Assembly (NCBI GenBank): GCA_022447625.1
Contig: JAKVAX010000023.1
Span: forward strand, 1-51,018
Source: Flavobacteriales bacterium
Lineage (GTDB): Bacteria > Bacteroidota > Bacteroidia > Flavobacteriales_D > Sanyastnellaceae
DNA: 51,018 bases
Direction: 5' to 3'
In this document: piece after piece, positions 18,715 through 27,500 of the stretch
Layout: each line of letters begins with the position of its first letter
Position numbering within the stretch: position 1 is the first letter of the stretch
The notes under the pieces: generated by a model
Databases searched by the model: none
What the model saw: the letters and a program-made list of their open reading frames with translations, nothing else
What the model was told of the DNA's origin: nothing
Made by a program: the position numbers and the translations under genes

Positions 18715-19051
18715 CGTTCTTATCGAAGAATACTTGAGCCTGAACCAATCCATTGTGAATGGTGTTCAGCAAGAACTTAGTTCGTAGATCGCGCTCTTCG
18801 TCTGAATCAGCTTCCTTGATCAGCGAGAGATTGTCATTCAATTCTTGCATGAACGACGGCTGAGTGTAAGGCTGAAGATCGTGGAGGTAACGTTCAAGAA
18901 GGAGGTAGTTAGCTGACCATCTGCGCTCTGAAACGTAGCGTAGCGCTTCCGCGTTAGCGCGTTCAAAACGATTGGCAATCATCTCAAGGATCTGCTTCCT
19001 AAAGTCACTGTCGTACCCTGAGATCTTTGTAAGTAAGTGATAGTTGATCAT
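18668..19051 (-). CDS. Small helical protein, probable degenerate Hpt-like domain lacking the phospho-His
   Basis: A 127-residue all-helical soluble protein that I do not recognise by name. It aligns without gaps over its first half with the Hpt protein encoded just upstream: KISGYDSDFRKQILEMI against ALSRHNQSFIREILEVY, and the shared Trp at 45 against 46. At the position of the phospho-accepting His (H54 in the neighbour), this protein has Glu53. I therefore infer a paralogous Hpt fold that cannot be phosphorylated in the usual way. The start at 19051 (MINYHLL) fits the domain; an ATG at 19099 would add 16 non-conserved residues. The gene order suggests co-transcription with the Hpt gene. 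Confidence 0.6.
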   Translation of the reverse strand: MINYHLLTKISGYDSDFRKQILEMIANRFERANAEALRYVSERRWSANYLLLERYLHDLQPYTQPSFMQELNDNLSLIKEADSDEERDLRTKFLLNTIHNGLVQAQVFFDKNAMTSKDPNAVQAKGE

Positions 19052-19147
19052 CGCTTTCGTTTTTCTTACTACAACATTAGAAGAAAACAAGCGCGACAAG
19101 CGTAGGATGCGAACTGTGGGTATTGTCAGATAAATCTGACGTTGGGA

Positions 19148-19492
19148 TTAAATGTATTTCGTGAGCTCAATCTTCACTTCACGAATGCAATCTTCGCACA
19201 TCGTAGAGGCTGAAGAGAACAATGGAGGAATCTCATTTATATCTCCTTCGTCTTTTACGAGGTGCTCGATTTCCTGGAACTTACGGTACCCTTCATCGAA
19301 ACCGATAGTGAATGAGGATGACTTGAGTTTGTGAGCATAGTAACGAACGGTAGACCAGTCTTCAGAATCGACTGCCGAGCGCATCATATCAATATCCTTT
19401 GGGGTGTTCGTAAGATACACCTCCAGAATTTCTCGGATGAAGCTCTGGTTATGACGCGAGAGGGCCTTTAAATTTTCTAAGTTGATCAGCAT
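19148..19492 (-). CDS. Hpt (histidine phosphotransfer) domain protein
   Basis: A 114-residue single-domain phosphotransfer protein that would carry a phosphoryl group between a hybrid sensor kinase and a response regulator. The motif YYAHKLKSSSFTIG (H54, numbering from MLINLENL) is the classic Hpt active site, His followed by Lys-x3-Ser. The preceding FIREILEVYLTNTP helix and the later EIEHLVKD helix complete the four-helix bundle. An in-frame ATG at 19507 would add five residues. No kinase or regulator is encoded nearby, so its partners lie elsewhere. It sits 97 bases upstream of the degenerate Hpt-like gene and just after a Na+/H+ antiporter gene on the same strand. Confidence 0.85.
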   Translation of the reverse strand: MLINLENLKALSRHNQSFIREILEVYLTNTPKDIDMMRSAVDSEDWSTVRYYAHKLKSSSFTIGFDEGYRKFQEIEHLVKDEGDINEIPPLFSSASTMCEDCIREVKIELTKYI

Positions 19493-19538
19493 TGGTCTAA
19501 TTACCATCTCTAATGTACGATTCTACTACTAATTATTA

Positions 19539-20870
19539 CTATCCTTTTGTTTCATCCTCCTCAGAAGTTCTTCCTTCTGACTCCTCTTCATCTATTTCAT
19601 ATTGCTCATTGCTCTCAATGATCGTAAGGTCCCCTGTGGTCCTACTTCGCTCAACCTCAGAGATTCCCAGTCCATTTTGGATCAAAGAGATCGTCATAAT
19701 CAACGACGATATAAAGATTACTTGCAGTAGAATACCTCGGTCGAAACTTTCCGTCGCATATTCAGGATATGCGCTATAAATCTGGAAAAAGAGAAGAATG
19801 GTGATCAATCCTCGAGGGGCGATATAGAGCAGAGGGAAGATGTTTTTCTGCTGGAAAACCCACAAGAATAACAGCCTTACCAGATACAAACACACCGTGA
19901 TGATTAATGAGTAAAACAAGACGGTCCAACTCAAGATCGACGCAATCGATACGGTAATACCGAAGATCACGAAGAAGAATGTGCGTATCACAAACGCTGA
20001 CTCCAAGGTCAATAAGTGGAACTCATTGTGCATTTGATGAATGCGGTCAAAGTCTACGAAACGTCGAATTCCTTTAAACCAGAACAGCTTCGGGTTATTA
20101 ATCATCAAACCAAAAGCGAGAATGGAGATTAGCGGCGAAAGGTGATAGATTTTCTGTACAGCATAAATGAGCAGGAGAATCGCAATCGTTAGGAAGATCT
20201 TTGCGTCTCCGGTAATCTTCTGAATCACCCAAGTGAGGGCATAAACCACCATGATAGCGAAGAAAATGGTCAACCCGATGTTTGAGAAGACATTTCCAAC
20301 GACGGCACCCATCTTGTCACTACCCGCATTTCCGAGGAGCAAGTAGAAGAGCATGATTCCCAGGATGTCAGAGAAGGTACTCTCGTAGACCATGAATTCT
20401 TTCTGGTCTTCTTCCAAACCACCCACACTCGGAATGATGATCGCGCTACTCATAATACTCAGCGGAACAGCATAAACCAAAGAGGTGAAGAAGTCATCAA
20501 TCATCGTGAAATTGATGAAAGCGGCGATCAAGAAACTAGATCCAATAAGGGCTGCGAGGGCCACCACCATACTCTTCCAGATGATGGGCCATTTCTCTTT
20601 CGTGAGTTCAAGATCAAGGGCTGCTTCTAAGACAATGAAGATCAACCCAACGGTTCCCAAAATCTCTAAAACCAATCCTTCAAAGGGAATTTCTTCCACT
20701 CCCATTGACTTCAGACCGTAGTTGACTGCAATTCCAAGTACGATCAAAAGCAGAACGCTTGGGATGTTCGTCTTCTTCGAAATCAATTGGAAGAAGTAAG
20801 ACAAAATAATCACCAAGCTGGCGCCAATCATTAGCCCGTAGGCACTACTAATGACAAGAATGGTGTTCAT
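19539..20870 (-). CDS. Cation:proton antiporter (CPA family)
   Basis: A 443-residue inner-membrane protein with about twelve hydrophobic segments, beginning with MIGASLVIILSYFFQLI and ending with FISSLIMTISLIQNGLG. The pattern ISKKTNIPSVLLLIVLGIA, followed by LGTVGLIFIVLEAALDLEL in the next helices, is typical of CPA1/CPA2 Na+(K+)/H+ exchangers. The C-terminal about 40 residues are a short acidic cytosolic tail without a TrkA-N or TrkA-C regulatory domain. It probably extrudes Na+ for pH or salt homeostasis. Its ATG shares one base with the TAA of the upstream secreted-protein gene, suggesting an operon. The ion specificity cannot be settled. Confidence 0.88.
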   Translation of the reverse strand: MNTILVISSAYGLMIGASLVIILSYFFQLISKKTNIPSVLLLIVLGIAVNYGLKSMGVEEIPFEGLVLEILGTVGLIFIVLEAALDLELTKEKWPIIWKSMVVALAALIGSSFLIAAFINFTMIDDFFTSLVYAVPLSIMSSAIIIPSVGGLEEDQKEFMVYESTFSDILGIMLFYLLLGNAGSDKMGAVVGNVFSNIGLTIFFAIMVVYALTWVIQKITGDAKIFLTIAILLLIYAVQKIYHLSPLISILAFGLMINNPKLFWFKGIRRFVDFDRIHQMHNEFHLLTLESAFVIRTFFFVIFGITVSIASILSWTVLFYSLIITVCLYLVRLLFLWVFQQKNIFPLLYIAPRGLITILLFFQIYSAYPEYATESFDRGILLQVIFISSLIMTISLIQNGLGISEVERSRTTGDLTIIESNEQYEIDEEESEGRTSEEDETKG

Positions 20871-21649
20871 TATTTACCGCTTGATTTTGGTCCTTCTTCC
20901 TCTTCCACTACTGACAACGAGAGTGCATCGTAAAGCCCTTTGGCTGCCTCGATAAACTCGTCGCGAGAAAAGATGATAGGATCGTAGTCATAATCATTTA
21001 ATGGACGTTTCACCACACCCCCAGTGCGATGTGTTCCGTCTGCGTTGTACATGTCGTAGTGAATGCGCACAAAGAACGCCGCTCCTGCAGGATTGATCTT
21101 GATCGGGGTTCCGAGATTCACAATGTCAACTTCAGAAATAACCAAGGTATAATCGCTGTTGGTTTGTGCTGCAAGTTGCTGCATTAAACCTCTATCAATC
21201 ACCGCCGACATGTAGCGCGTGATGGTGTCTTCAAATTGTTGGATTTCACCTCCAATAACACGGCTGCCATGAATTTCTGCAGCTTGATCGGTCATCGCTG
21301 GAATCGGCTGGTACTTGTAGCCTACTTTCTTGTAATACTCCTCCAAGGCTTCTGGCCATTCATCTTCCCAGCCAAAAATGTCAGACTCCGTTCGGTCTGG
21401 TGCTGAAATACGAAGGGCATGACAGAATCCACCGGCAAGGGCGTATTTCACTTCTTGAGTGGTCATTCCATTCTTGATGCACATGTCGCGATGAAGGTCA
21501 GAGATCAGCATGCGCGGCTCAAAAGGCACAATCGTCACTTTCGCCTGTACTCCATCGTGAATATTGTAGTAAAAGGCGCGTGTATTGTCTTGTGCGCTAG
21601 CGCGGAAGCAGATGACCCCAAAGAGGATAAACAGCAGGTGTCTAAGCAT
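20870..21649 (-). CDS. Secreted protein of unknown function
   Basis: A 259-residue protein with a clear signal peptide (MLRHLLFILFGVICFRASA, cleavage before QDN), so probably periplasmic or surface-exposed. I do not recognise the family. The body is mixed alpha/beta with a recurring FVRIHYDMYNADGTHR-type strand and a Gly-rich loop. It may share a fold with periplasmic proteins that bind nucleotides or lipids, but no motif supports a specific call. It overlaps the antiporter gene by one base, which suggests a linked role in envelope or ion homeostasis. The 13-base motif covers the last residues of the signal peptide (21595-21607, coding F-R-A-S). Confidence 0.7.
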   Translation of the reverse strand: MLRHLLFILFGVICFRASAQDNTRAFYYNIHDGVQAKVTIVPFEPRMLISDLHRDMCIKNGMTTQEVKYALAGGFCHALRISAPDRTESDIFGWEDEWPEALEEYYKKVGYKYQPIPAMTDQAAEIHGSRVIGGEIQQFEDTITRYMSAVIDRGLMQQLAAQTNSDYTLVISEVDIVNLGTPIKINPAGAAFFVRIHYDMYNADGTHRTGGVVKRPLNDYDYDPIIFSRDEFIEAAKGLYDALSLSVVEEEEGPKSSGK

Positions 21650-21749
21650 ATAAGAGCAAGATAAAGTAGTTAGTCAAGCTCTATACCTCGAGGTACAGCA
21701 ACTTGCCAACACTTCATTGTGACGGAATTAGCGACGAAGGGTCACTTGA

Positions 21750-23081
21750 CTACAAAGCGTCTGTAAGCCAGCGATAGATGTCGTTCCCTATGGCGAAAAC
21801 CATCAAACCAAGAAGGATGATAACCCCTACCATTTGAGCTCGTTCTAGGAACTTCTGTGGTGCGGGTTTACCTGCTACCATTTCATAGAGGAGGAAGGCC
21901 ACGTGACCTCCATCCAATGCCGGAATAGGTAGAAGATTCATAAAGGCAAGAATCAACGAAAGGAAGGCAGTAGTTCGCCAGAATATCTGCCAATTCCAAG
22001 AAGCATCGAAGATACTTCCTAGGGTGATGAACGAACCAATCTGGGTTGCGCCAGATTTGGAGAATAAGAAGCGCAATGATAGCACGTACCCTTCCAGAAT
22101 TTCTTTCGCCTCAACAAACCCGGCAGGAATAGCCGAGCCAAAAGAAAATGAACGGTGCTGGTAATTGAAGTCTTTCAGGTTGTTTGGTGTTAACGGAAGG
22201 AACCCGATCGTACCATTGGTGTCGGTCATACATGTGACCGTTGTTTCAATTCCATCTCGAATAACGTGCACATCGATTTCCTTGTTGATGTTCTTGTTGA
22301 TCTCTGTCGCAATTTCCTGGAAGTAGCTTCCGCGCATGTCATTGATACCAACAATTTGGTCTGCCTGTTGAAGCCCCCCTTTGATTGCTCCGCCATCGGC
22401 AACAAGCGAATCAATGATTGTAGGGAAGCGAAGTAAGAATGGCTGGCGTACGTTGCTGTCAATAAAGATCTGACCAAGGTCTTCAGGCATCTCAAGAACA
22501 ATCTCTTGTCCGTTACGATCTACTGTTACGTTCGTGACTGTTTCACTGAAGATAGAACGACGAATGTCGTCGTACTCTATAGTTGGCGCTCCGTTTAGTG
22601 CTACAATGTTATCTCCTTCCTGAAAGCCCAAGAATTCAATACGATCTTCAAAGTGCAAGCCGTAAGGAACATCTTCAACCTTCAAATAGTCCTCTCCCCA
22701 AACGAAGAAAACCATCGCGTAGATAAAGAACCCGAGTATCAAGTTGACCGTCACACCACCAATCATGATGATCAATCGCTGCCACGCTGGCTTCGAACGG
22801 AATTCCCATGGTTTTGGCTCCTCTTTCAAGGCCTCCGTATCCATTGACTCGTCAACCATCCCGGCGATTTTCACATATCCGCCAAGGGGTAGCCAACCGA
22901 TACCATATTCGGTCTCTCCTCGTTTTACTTTGAAAAGGCTGAAACCTGGATCGAAGAAGAGGTAGAACTTCTCAACACGGGTCTTGAACCACTTGGCTGG
23001 CGCGAAGTGACCAAGCTCGTGAAGGACAACAAGTATAGAAAGGCTCAAAATGAGCTGGGCTGCTTTTATCAGTGCTACCAT
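21750..23081 (-). CDS. rseP: RIP metalloprotease RseP (site-2 protease)
   Basis: An inner-membrane zinc protease that cuts transmembrane anti-sigma factors and remnant signal peptides. The 443-residue protein has HELGH (H21, E22, H25) in its first helix, as required for zinc binding, and NLLPIPALDGGH near residue 385, where the Asp is the third ligand. Two central PDZ-like regions (about 130-200 and 210-290; for example FQEGDNIVALNG) separate the two halves. Four hydrophobic segments are visible, at about 5-25, 105-130, 365-390 and 415-435. No obvious anti-sigma factor gene is nearby. It is transcribed divergently from the PBP1A gene. Confidence 0.95.
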   Translation of the reverse strand: MVALIKAAQLILSLSILVVLHELGHFAPAKWFKTRVEKFYLFFDPGFSLFKVKRGETEYGIGWLPLGGYVKIAGMVDESMDTEALKEEPKPWEFRSKPAWQRLIIMIGGVTVNLILGFFIYAMVFFVWGEDYLKVEDVPYGLHFEDRIEFLGFQEGDNIVALNGAPTIEYDDIRRSIFSETVTNVTVDRNGQEIVLEMPEDLGQIFIDSNVRQPFLLRFPTIIDSLVADGGAIKGGLQQADQIVGINDMRGSYFQEIATEINKNINKEIDVHVIRDGIETTVTCMTDTNGTIGFLPLTPNNLKDFNYQHRSFSFGSAIPAGFVEAKEILEGYVLSLRFLFSKSGATQIGSFITLGSIFDASWNWQIFWRTTAFLSLILAFMNLLPIPALDGGHVAFLLYEMVAGKPAPQKFLERAQMVGVIILLGLMVFAIGNDIYRWLTDAL

Positions 23082-23212
23082 TCGAATATGATGTTCAATT
23101 CTTCCACTATAACATTGGAAGCGACTTGCGGTTTAGTCTGTTAGCGACCCGCAAACTTACGCAAATCCATGGGCAGTTCTTTCTCAATTTGTGTGAATAC
23201 AATCGAATCCTA

Positions 23213-23225
23213 TTCCGCGCTAGCG
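23213..23225 (+). repeat. Intergenic copy of the 13-base repeated motif TTCCGCGNTAGCG
   Basis: This copy lies between the rseP and PBP1A starts, outside any gene. Other exact copies in TTCC orientation start at 1569, 13398, 14829, 18947, 27563, 37373, 40215 and 43429. Copies in the reverse orientation (CGCTANCGCGGAA) start at 3251, 4592, 8968, 9502, 10453, 21595 and 26895. The position N is C in most, T in five, A at 27563 and G at 1569. Two related copies, GCTAGCGCCGAA, are at 38132-38143 and 39342-39353. Function unknown. Confidence 0.9.
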
Positions 23226-23289
23226 AATAATTGGAAAAGACCCGCACTTTTTCATTTGTCCAAAGAATAGAAACGAATTCCTAGAAATT

Positions 23290-23297
23290 TACCTTTG
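23290..23297 (+). promoter_or_regulatory. -7 promoter element of the PBP1A gene
   Basis: TACCTTTG is an exact match to the Bacteroidota -7 consensus TAnnTTTG and lies 16 bases before the ATG, predicting a leader of about ten bases. A TTTG -33 partner at the ideal distance is not evident, so strength is uncertain. The rest of 23082-23289 holds only the 13-base motif at 23213. Confidence 0.6.
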
Positions 23298-23313
23298 CAC
23301 CAAGTCTGTAACT

Positions 23314-25776
23314 ATGGCTAAGAAAAAAGCATCCATCCCAAAGAGCAAGGTTCGCAAGTTCTTGTTCATCTTCTGGTTGATTGTTCTATCACCTTTTTTA
23401 GGCATTGCGCTTTTGTTGCTCATCGCTTCAAATAGTGACCTTCCGTCAACAGAAGCGTTGTCGAACCCAAAGACTAACCTCGCCACTGAAGTATTCACTT
23501 CTGATGATGAGGTCATTGGTCGTTACTACCGTGAAAATAGATCTGATATTCGATACGAAAATCTTCCGCCTCATTTGGTGGATGCCCTTGTAGCAACAGA
23601 GGATGCGCGCTACTGGGAACATTCTGGAGTGGATTTTATTGGACTAGCCCGTGCAGCAGCTTATATGGGCAAGAAGGGTGGAGGTTCTACCATAACACAA
23701 CAGCTAGCTAAACTTCTTTTCACCGAAGAATATGAAAACATCGGTTTTTTGGAACGCGCATTTCTTCAAAAACCGAAAGAATGGATCATAGCAGCACGCT
23801 TGGAGCAACAGTACACGAAACAAGAGATAATCGCCCTCTACTTGAATCGTTATGACTTCTTAAATCAAGCTGTGGGGATTAAATCTGCAGCTTACATCTA
23901 CTTCGATAAACCAGTTGACGAGTTGAATGTCGAAGAGTCAGCAATGCTTGTAGGGATGTTGAAGAATTCATCGCTATACAACCCTATTCGTAGAGAAGAA
24001 TTGGTTCATAAACGTCGTGAAGTAGTTTTGAGTCAGATGGTGCGCTACCAATACTTGTCGCAGGAAATGTACGATAGCCTTCGCGTAACGCCGCTTGAAC
24101 TCGATTTTCAACGTGTCAGCCACGATGAAGGTTCGGCACCGTACTTCCGAGAAGTACTGCGTTTAGAGTTGAAACAAATTCTGAACGAAACCAATGACGA
24201 TGGATCATACAAGTATGCCAAAGCCGATGGTGAGCCGTACGACTTGTACAGTGATGGACTAAAAGTCTACACGACCATCGATGCGCGCATGCAAGAGTAT
24301 GCTGAGAATGCCGTTCAAGACCACCTAGCTGGAGAACTTCAAGAAGATTTTTGGAAAGACCTCAAGAAACGCCGTGATAAGAACTACCCATTCTATAACG
24401 GGATAAAAGACAAAGACCGCGAGCGCATTATGAGTTTTGCGGTAAAGCAATCTGAACGCTACAAAAAGGCGACCGGTCAGATGTGTCCTGATTGTAAACG
24501 ACCTAAGTTCTACATCAATGAAAAGAATGTTGAAGGAGTTCCTCATTTCTACTGTGACCCAGAAAAGGGTGGTTGTGGTCATGAATGGGTAAAACTCAGT
24601 GACGCGGAGATTGAAAAGCAGTTTGAGACTCCGACAGAGATGAGGGTCTACAGCCATTCTGGGCCGATCGACACGGTCATGTCTCCCATTGATTCAATTA
24701 AATACCACAAAAGTTTCCTACATGCAGGGGTGGTGTCTATTGAACCGCAAACCGGTCATATCAAAGCATGGGTGGGTGGAGTGAACTACAAGTTCTTCCA
24801 GTATGATAACGTGAGACAATCGCACCGTCAAGTTGGTTCTACCTTCAAACCCTTTGTATACGCCACGGCATTGCGTCTTGGAAAACATGGGTGTACAGAG
24901 TATCCGAACCAAAAGGTAGTGATTGAAATGCCTGACGGACAACCACCATGGTCTCCTGATAACTCTGACTTTAAGTATGGAGAGATCGTGACCATGAAGT
25001 ACGCCCTGGCAAATTCAATGAACACCATCACCGCGAAATTGATCAAAGAGTTCGGTACTGATCCGGTGGTGACTACTGCACATGATATGGGTATCGAGTC
25101 AGAAGTACCAAGCGTTCCATCGATTGCCCTTGGGGTAGCAGAATTGTCTTTGCTAGAGATCACTTCCGCCAACGCCACCTTTGCAAACAAAGGAGTTTAT
25201 ATCGAACCCACCTTCATTACGCGAATTGAAGACAAGAATGGCAACGTCATTTACGAGCCTGAAATGAACATTCGCCAAGGGATCGATGAGTACACAGCCT
25301 ACAAAACGCTTCATATGATGAAGGGTGTAGTTGATGGTGCTTACAATGAAGAACTTGGAAAGACCAGCGGTACTGGGGTGCGTTTGCGGATGGACCTAAA
25401 GGCACGAGAATACGATGGCATCAAAGTGCCAATGGCCGGAAAGACGGGAACAACTCAAAACAATACCGATGGGTGGTTCATTGGATTGACGCCAAATCTT
25501 GTAACAGGTGTATGGGTTGGAGCGGCTGATCCAGCGGTTCGTTTCTCTACGACTTCAAAAGGTCAAGGTGCAAACACGGCACTTCCGATTTATGGATTCT
25601 ACATGAACTCAGTGTACGATGATAAGAAGATTGCCTTATCGCAAGAAGACTTTGAAGTGCCAGAAGGACTAGATGTCGAAATGCTTGATTGTAGAACCTA
25701 TAAAGATGCTGGCAATTCTGTTAACTTTGGATCGGATGTAGAAGAGTCTTTTGAAGACGAAGATTTCTTCGAGTAA
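23314..25776 (+). CDS. Class A penicillin-binding protein 1A, with an unusual Cys4 insert
   Basis: An 820-residue bifunctional peptidoglycan synthase anchored by one N-terminal helix (FLFIFWLIVLSPFLGIALLL). The glycosyltransferase-51 domain (about 70-245) has catalytic Glu96 in ATEDARYWEH and GGSTITQQLAKLL. The transpeptidase domain (about 450-760) has Ser509 in the SxxK motif STFKP, an SxN motif (SMNT) and KTGT at 710-713. Between them, at about 390-428, is a segment with CPDC, a spacer, then C-x7-C (YCDPEKGGCGH), a spacing typical of a zinc ribbon. I know of no such insert in ordinary flavobacterial PBP1A proteins. The CoA-transferase genes follow after nine bases and may be co-transcribed. 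Confidence 0.93.
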   Translation: MAKKKASIPKSKVRKFLFIFWLIVLSPFLGIALLLLIASNSDLPSTEALSNPKTNLATEVFTSDDEVIGRYYRENRSDIRYENLPPHLVDALVATEDARYWEHSGVDFIGLARAAAYMGKKGGGSTITQQLAKLLFTEEYENIGFLERAFLQKPKEWIIAARLEQQYTKQEIIALYLNRYDFLNQAVGIKSAAYIYFDKPVDELNVEESAMLVGMLKNSSLYNPIRREELVHKRREVVLSQMVRYQYLSQEMYDSLRVTPLELDFQRVSHDEGSAPYFREVLRLELKQILNETNDDGSYKYAKADGEPYDLYSDGLKVYTTIDARMQEYAENAVQDHLAGELQEDFWKDLKKRRDKNYPFYNGIKDKDRERIMSFAVKQSERYKKATGQMCPDCKRPKFYINEKNVEGVPHFYCDPEKGGCGHEWVKLSDAEIEKQFETPTEMRVYSHSGPIDTVMSPIDSIKYHKSFLHAGVVSIEPQTGHIKAWVGGVNYKFFQYDNVRQSHRQVGSTFKPFVYATALRLGKHGCTEYPNQKVVIEMPDGQPPWSPDNSDFKYGEIVTMKYALANSMNTITAKLIKEFGTDPVVTTAHDMGIESEVPSVPSIALGVAELSLLEITSANATFANKGVYIEPTFITRIEDKNGNVIYEPEMNIRQGIDEYTAYKTLHMMKGVVDGAYNEELGKTSGTGVRLRMDLKAREYDGIKVPMAGKTGTTQNNTDGWFIGLTPNLVTGVWVGAADPAVRFSTTSKGQGANTALPIYGFYMNSVYDDKKIALSQEDFEVPEGLDVEMLDCRTYKDAGNSVNFGSDVEESFEDEDFFE

Positions 25777-25785
25777 ACCCTTTCC

Positions 25786-26490
25786 ATGGCACTTAACAAA
25801 GTTGTGGCAAACGTCGAAGAGGCGTGCGCCGGCATTCAAAGCGGAATGACCCTTATGCTTGGAGGTTTCGGCCTCTGCGGGATTCCGGAAAACAGCATTG
25901 CCCAGCTGGTGAAAATGGGCGTCAACAATTTGACATGTATCTCCAACAATGCAGGGGTCGATGATTTCGGTCTTGGCTTGTTGTTGCAAGGACGTCAGAT
26001 TAAAAAGATGATCTCTAGCTACGTGGGTGAGAATGATGAATTCGAGCGCCAAATGTTGAGCGGAGAACTCGAAGTTGACCTCATTCCTCAAGGATCACTC
26101 GCTGAACGTTGTCGTGCTGGAGGAGCTGGAATTCCAGCCTTTTTCACACCGGCCGGCTACGGTACCGAAGTAGGTGAGGGAAAGGAAGTACGCGAGTTCA
26201 ACGGTAAACCACACATCCTTGAAACGGCATTGACTGCTGACTACGCCATTGTTAAAGCATGGAAAGGAGACACCGCTGGAAACTTGATTTTCAAGGCGAC
26301 GGCGCGCAACTTCAATCCGATGATGGCTATGGCAGGCAAGATTACCATTGCCGAAGTAGAAGAATTGGTGCCCGTAGGAGAACTCGATCCAAACCAGATT
26401 CACACCCCAGGAATCTTTGTTCAGCGCATCTTCCAAGGGGAACGATACGAGAAACGAATTGAACAACGAACTGTCCGTCCAAGGGCTTAA
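25786..26490 (+). CDS. 3-oxoacid CoA-transferase subunit A
   Basis: The alpha chain of a two-chain family I CoA-transferase that moves CoA from succinyl-CoA to acetoacetate or a related 3-oxo acid in the cytosol. The 234-residue chain has the N-terminal glycine-rich signature [16 protein letters not shown] (about 22-37) and [14 protein letters not shown], both typical of SCOT/AtoD subunits. [14 protein letters not shown] is the conserved block lining the CoA site. It is followed after nine bases by subunit B. Substrate choice between acetoacetate and 3-oxoadipate cannot be read from this sequence alone; the absence of aromatic-degradation genes nearby favours ketone-body type use. Confidence 0.93.
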   Translation: MALNKVVANVEEACAGIQSGMTLMLGGFGLCGIPENSIAQLVKMGVNNLTCISNNAGVDDFGLGLLLQGRQIKKMISSYVGENDEFERQMLSGELEVDLIPQGSLAERCRAGGAGIPAFFTPAGYGTEVGEGKEVREFNGKPHILETALTADYAIVKAWKGDTAGNLIFKATARNFNPMMAMAGKITIAEVEELVPVGELDPNQIHTPGIFVQRIFQGERYEKRIEQRTVRPRA

Positions 26491-26499
26491 CTCAGCACC

Positions 26500-27153
26500 A
26501 TGTTAGATAAAAACGGAATTGCACAACGCATTGCCCAAGAGCTCGAAGACGGTTACTACGTAAACCTTGGAATTGGTATTCCTACACTCGTGGCCAACTA
26601 CATTCCTCAGGGAGTAGATGTTGAATTTCAATCAGAGAATGGAATCCTCGGCATGGGGCCTTTCCCATTAGAAGGAGATGAAGATGCCGACTTGATCAAC
26701 GCAGGAAAGCAAACCATCACGGCCATGCTAGGAGCAGTGTATTTTGACTCCGCTACGTCATTTGCCATGATTCGCGGTCAGCACGTTCAATTGACCGTTC
26801 TTGGTGCCATGGAGGTATCTCAAAACGGAGATATCGCGAACTGGAAGATTCCAGGACGTATGGTAAAAGGTATGGGGGGCGCGATGGATCTTGTCGCTAG
26901 CGCGGAAAACATTATTGTGGCAATGATGCATACCAACAAACGTGGTGAATCGAAGCTACTCGCAGATTGTTCGCTGCCATTAACGGGTGTTGGATGTGTG
27001 AAGAAGGTCGTGACCAACCTCGCAACCATCGAAATTACGGATGGTGCATTCCACCTTTTAGAACGTGCACCGGGAGTGACCGTTGATGAAATCGTAGCTG
27101 CTACTGCCGGGAAACTAGTAGTACCAGATGAGGTTCCTGAAATGAAGCTCTAG
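26500..27153 (+). CDS. 3-oxoacid CoA-transferase subunit B
   Basis: The beta chain carrying the catalytic glutamate. The 217-residue protein has SENGILGMGP, in which Glu46 forms the glutamyl-CoA thioester, and LGAMEVSQNGDIANWKIPG, a highly conserved block of this subunit. The start GYYVNLGIGIPTLVANYIP is likewise typical. It pairs with the upstream subunit A. Its stop overlaps the stop of the convergent folB gene by four bases (27150-27153). One copy of the 13-base motif at 26895-26907 encodes Ala-Ser-Ala-Glu within VASAEN. Confidence 0.94.
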   Translation: MLDKNGIAQRIAQELEDGYYVNLGIGIPTLVANYIPQGVDVEFQSENGILGMGPFPLEGDEDADLINAGKQTITAMLGAVYFDSATSFAMIRGQHVQLTVLGAMEVSQNGDIANWKIPGRMVKGMGGAMDLVASAENIIVAMMHTNKRGESKLLADCSLPLTGVGCVKKVVTNLATIEITDGAFHLLERAPGVTVDEIVAATAGKLVVPDEVPEMKL

Positions 27154-27500
27154 CGCGTAACTTCTACCGCAACACTTTCTACATCACCACCGATCGGCGG
27201 AGCGATTTTAATCAGCTCCACGGTAACTTCGTGTACTCCTTCAATCTCGCTTTTGATGCCTTCGGCAATGCGAAACGCCACGTGTTCGATCAGCTTTGAT
27301 CGCTTCATGCCTTCGCGGTATACAACATCATGCACAGCTACGTAATCCACTGTGTCTTCGAGTGCGTCAGTTTCAAATGAACGACGCATATCGGTAGTCA
27401 AGCGCACGTTAACAATGTAGTCACCGCCAATCTTCGCTTCCTCTTCCATGCACCCATGCTTGGCATGGAGACGGATGTTATTGACTTTGATGACTCCCAT
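27150..27500 (-). CDS. folB: Dihydroneopterin aldolase
   Basis: Converts 7,8-dihydroneopterin to 6-hydroxymethyl-dihydropterin and glycolaldehyde in folate synthesis. The 116-residue protein has the family pattern NNIRLHAKHGCMEEEAKIGG near its start (with the catalytic Glu), DTVDYVAVHDVV in the middle and the LIEHVAFRIAEGI helix that forms the active-site wall. The Lys expected near the end is in ELIKIAPPIGGDVE. Its ATG shares one base with the stop codon of gltX, so the two are probably translated from one mRNA. Confidence 0.93.
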   Translation of the reverse strand: MGVIKVNNIRLHAKHGCMEEEAKIGGDYIVNVRLTTDMRRSFETDALEDTVDYVAVHDVVYREGMKRSKLIEHVAFRIAEGIKSEIEGVHEVTVELIKIAPPIGGDVESVAVEVTR

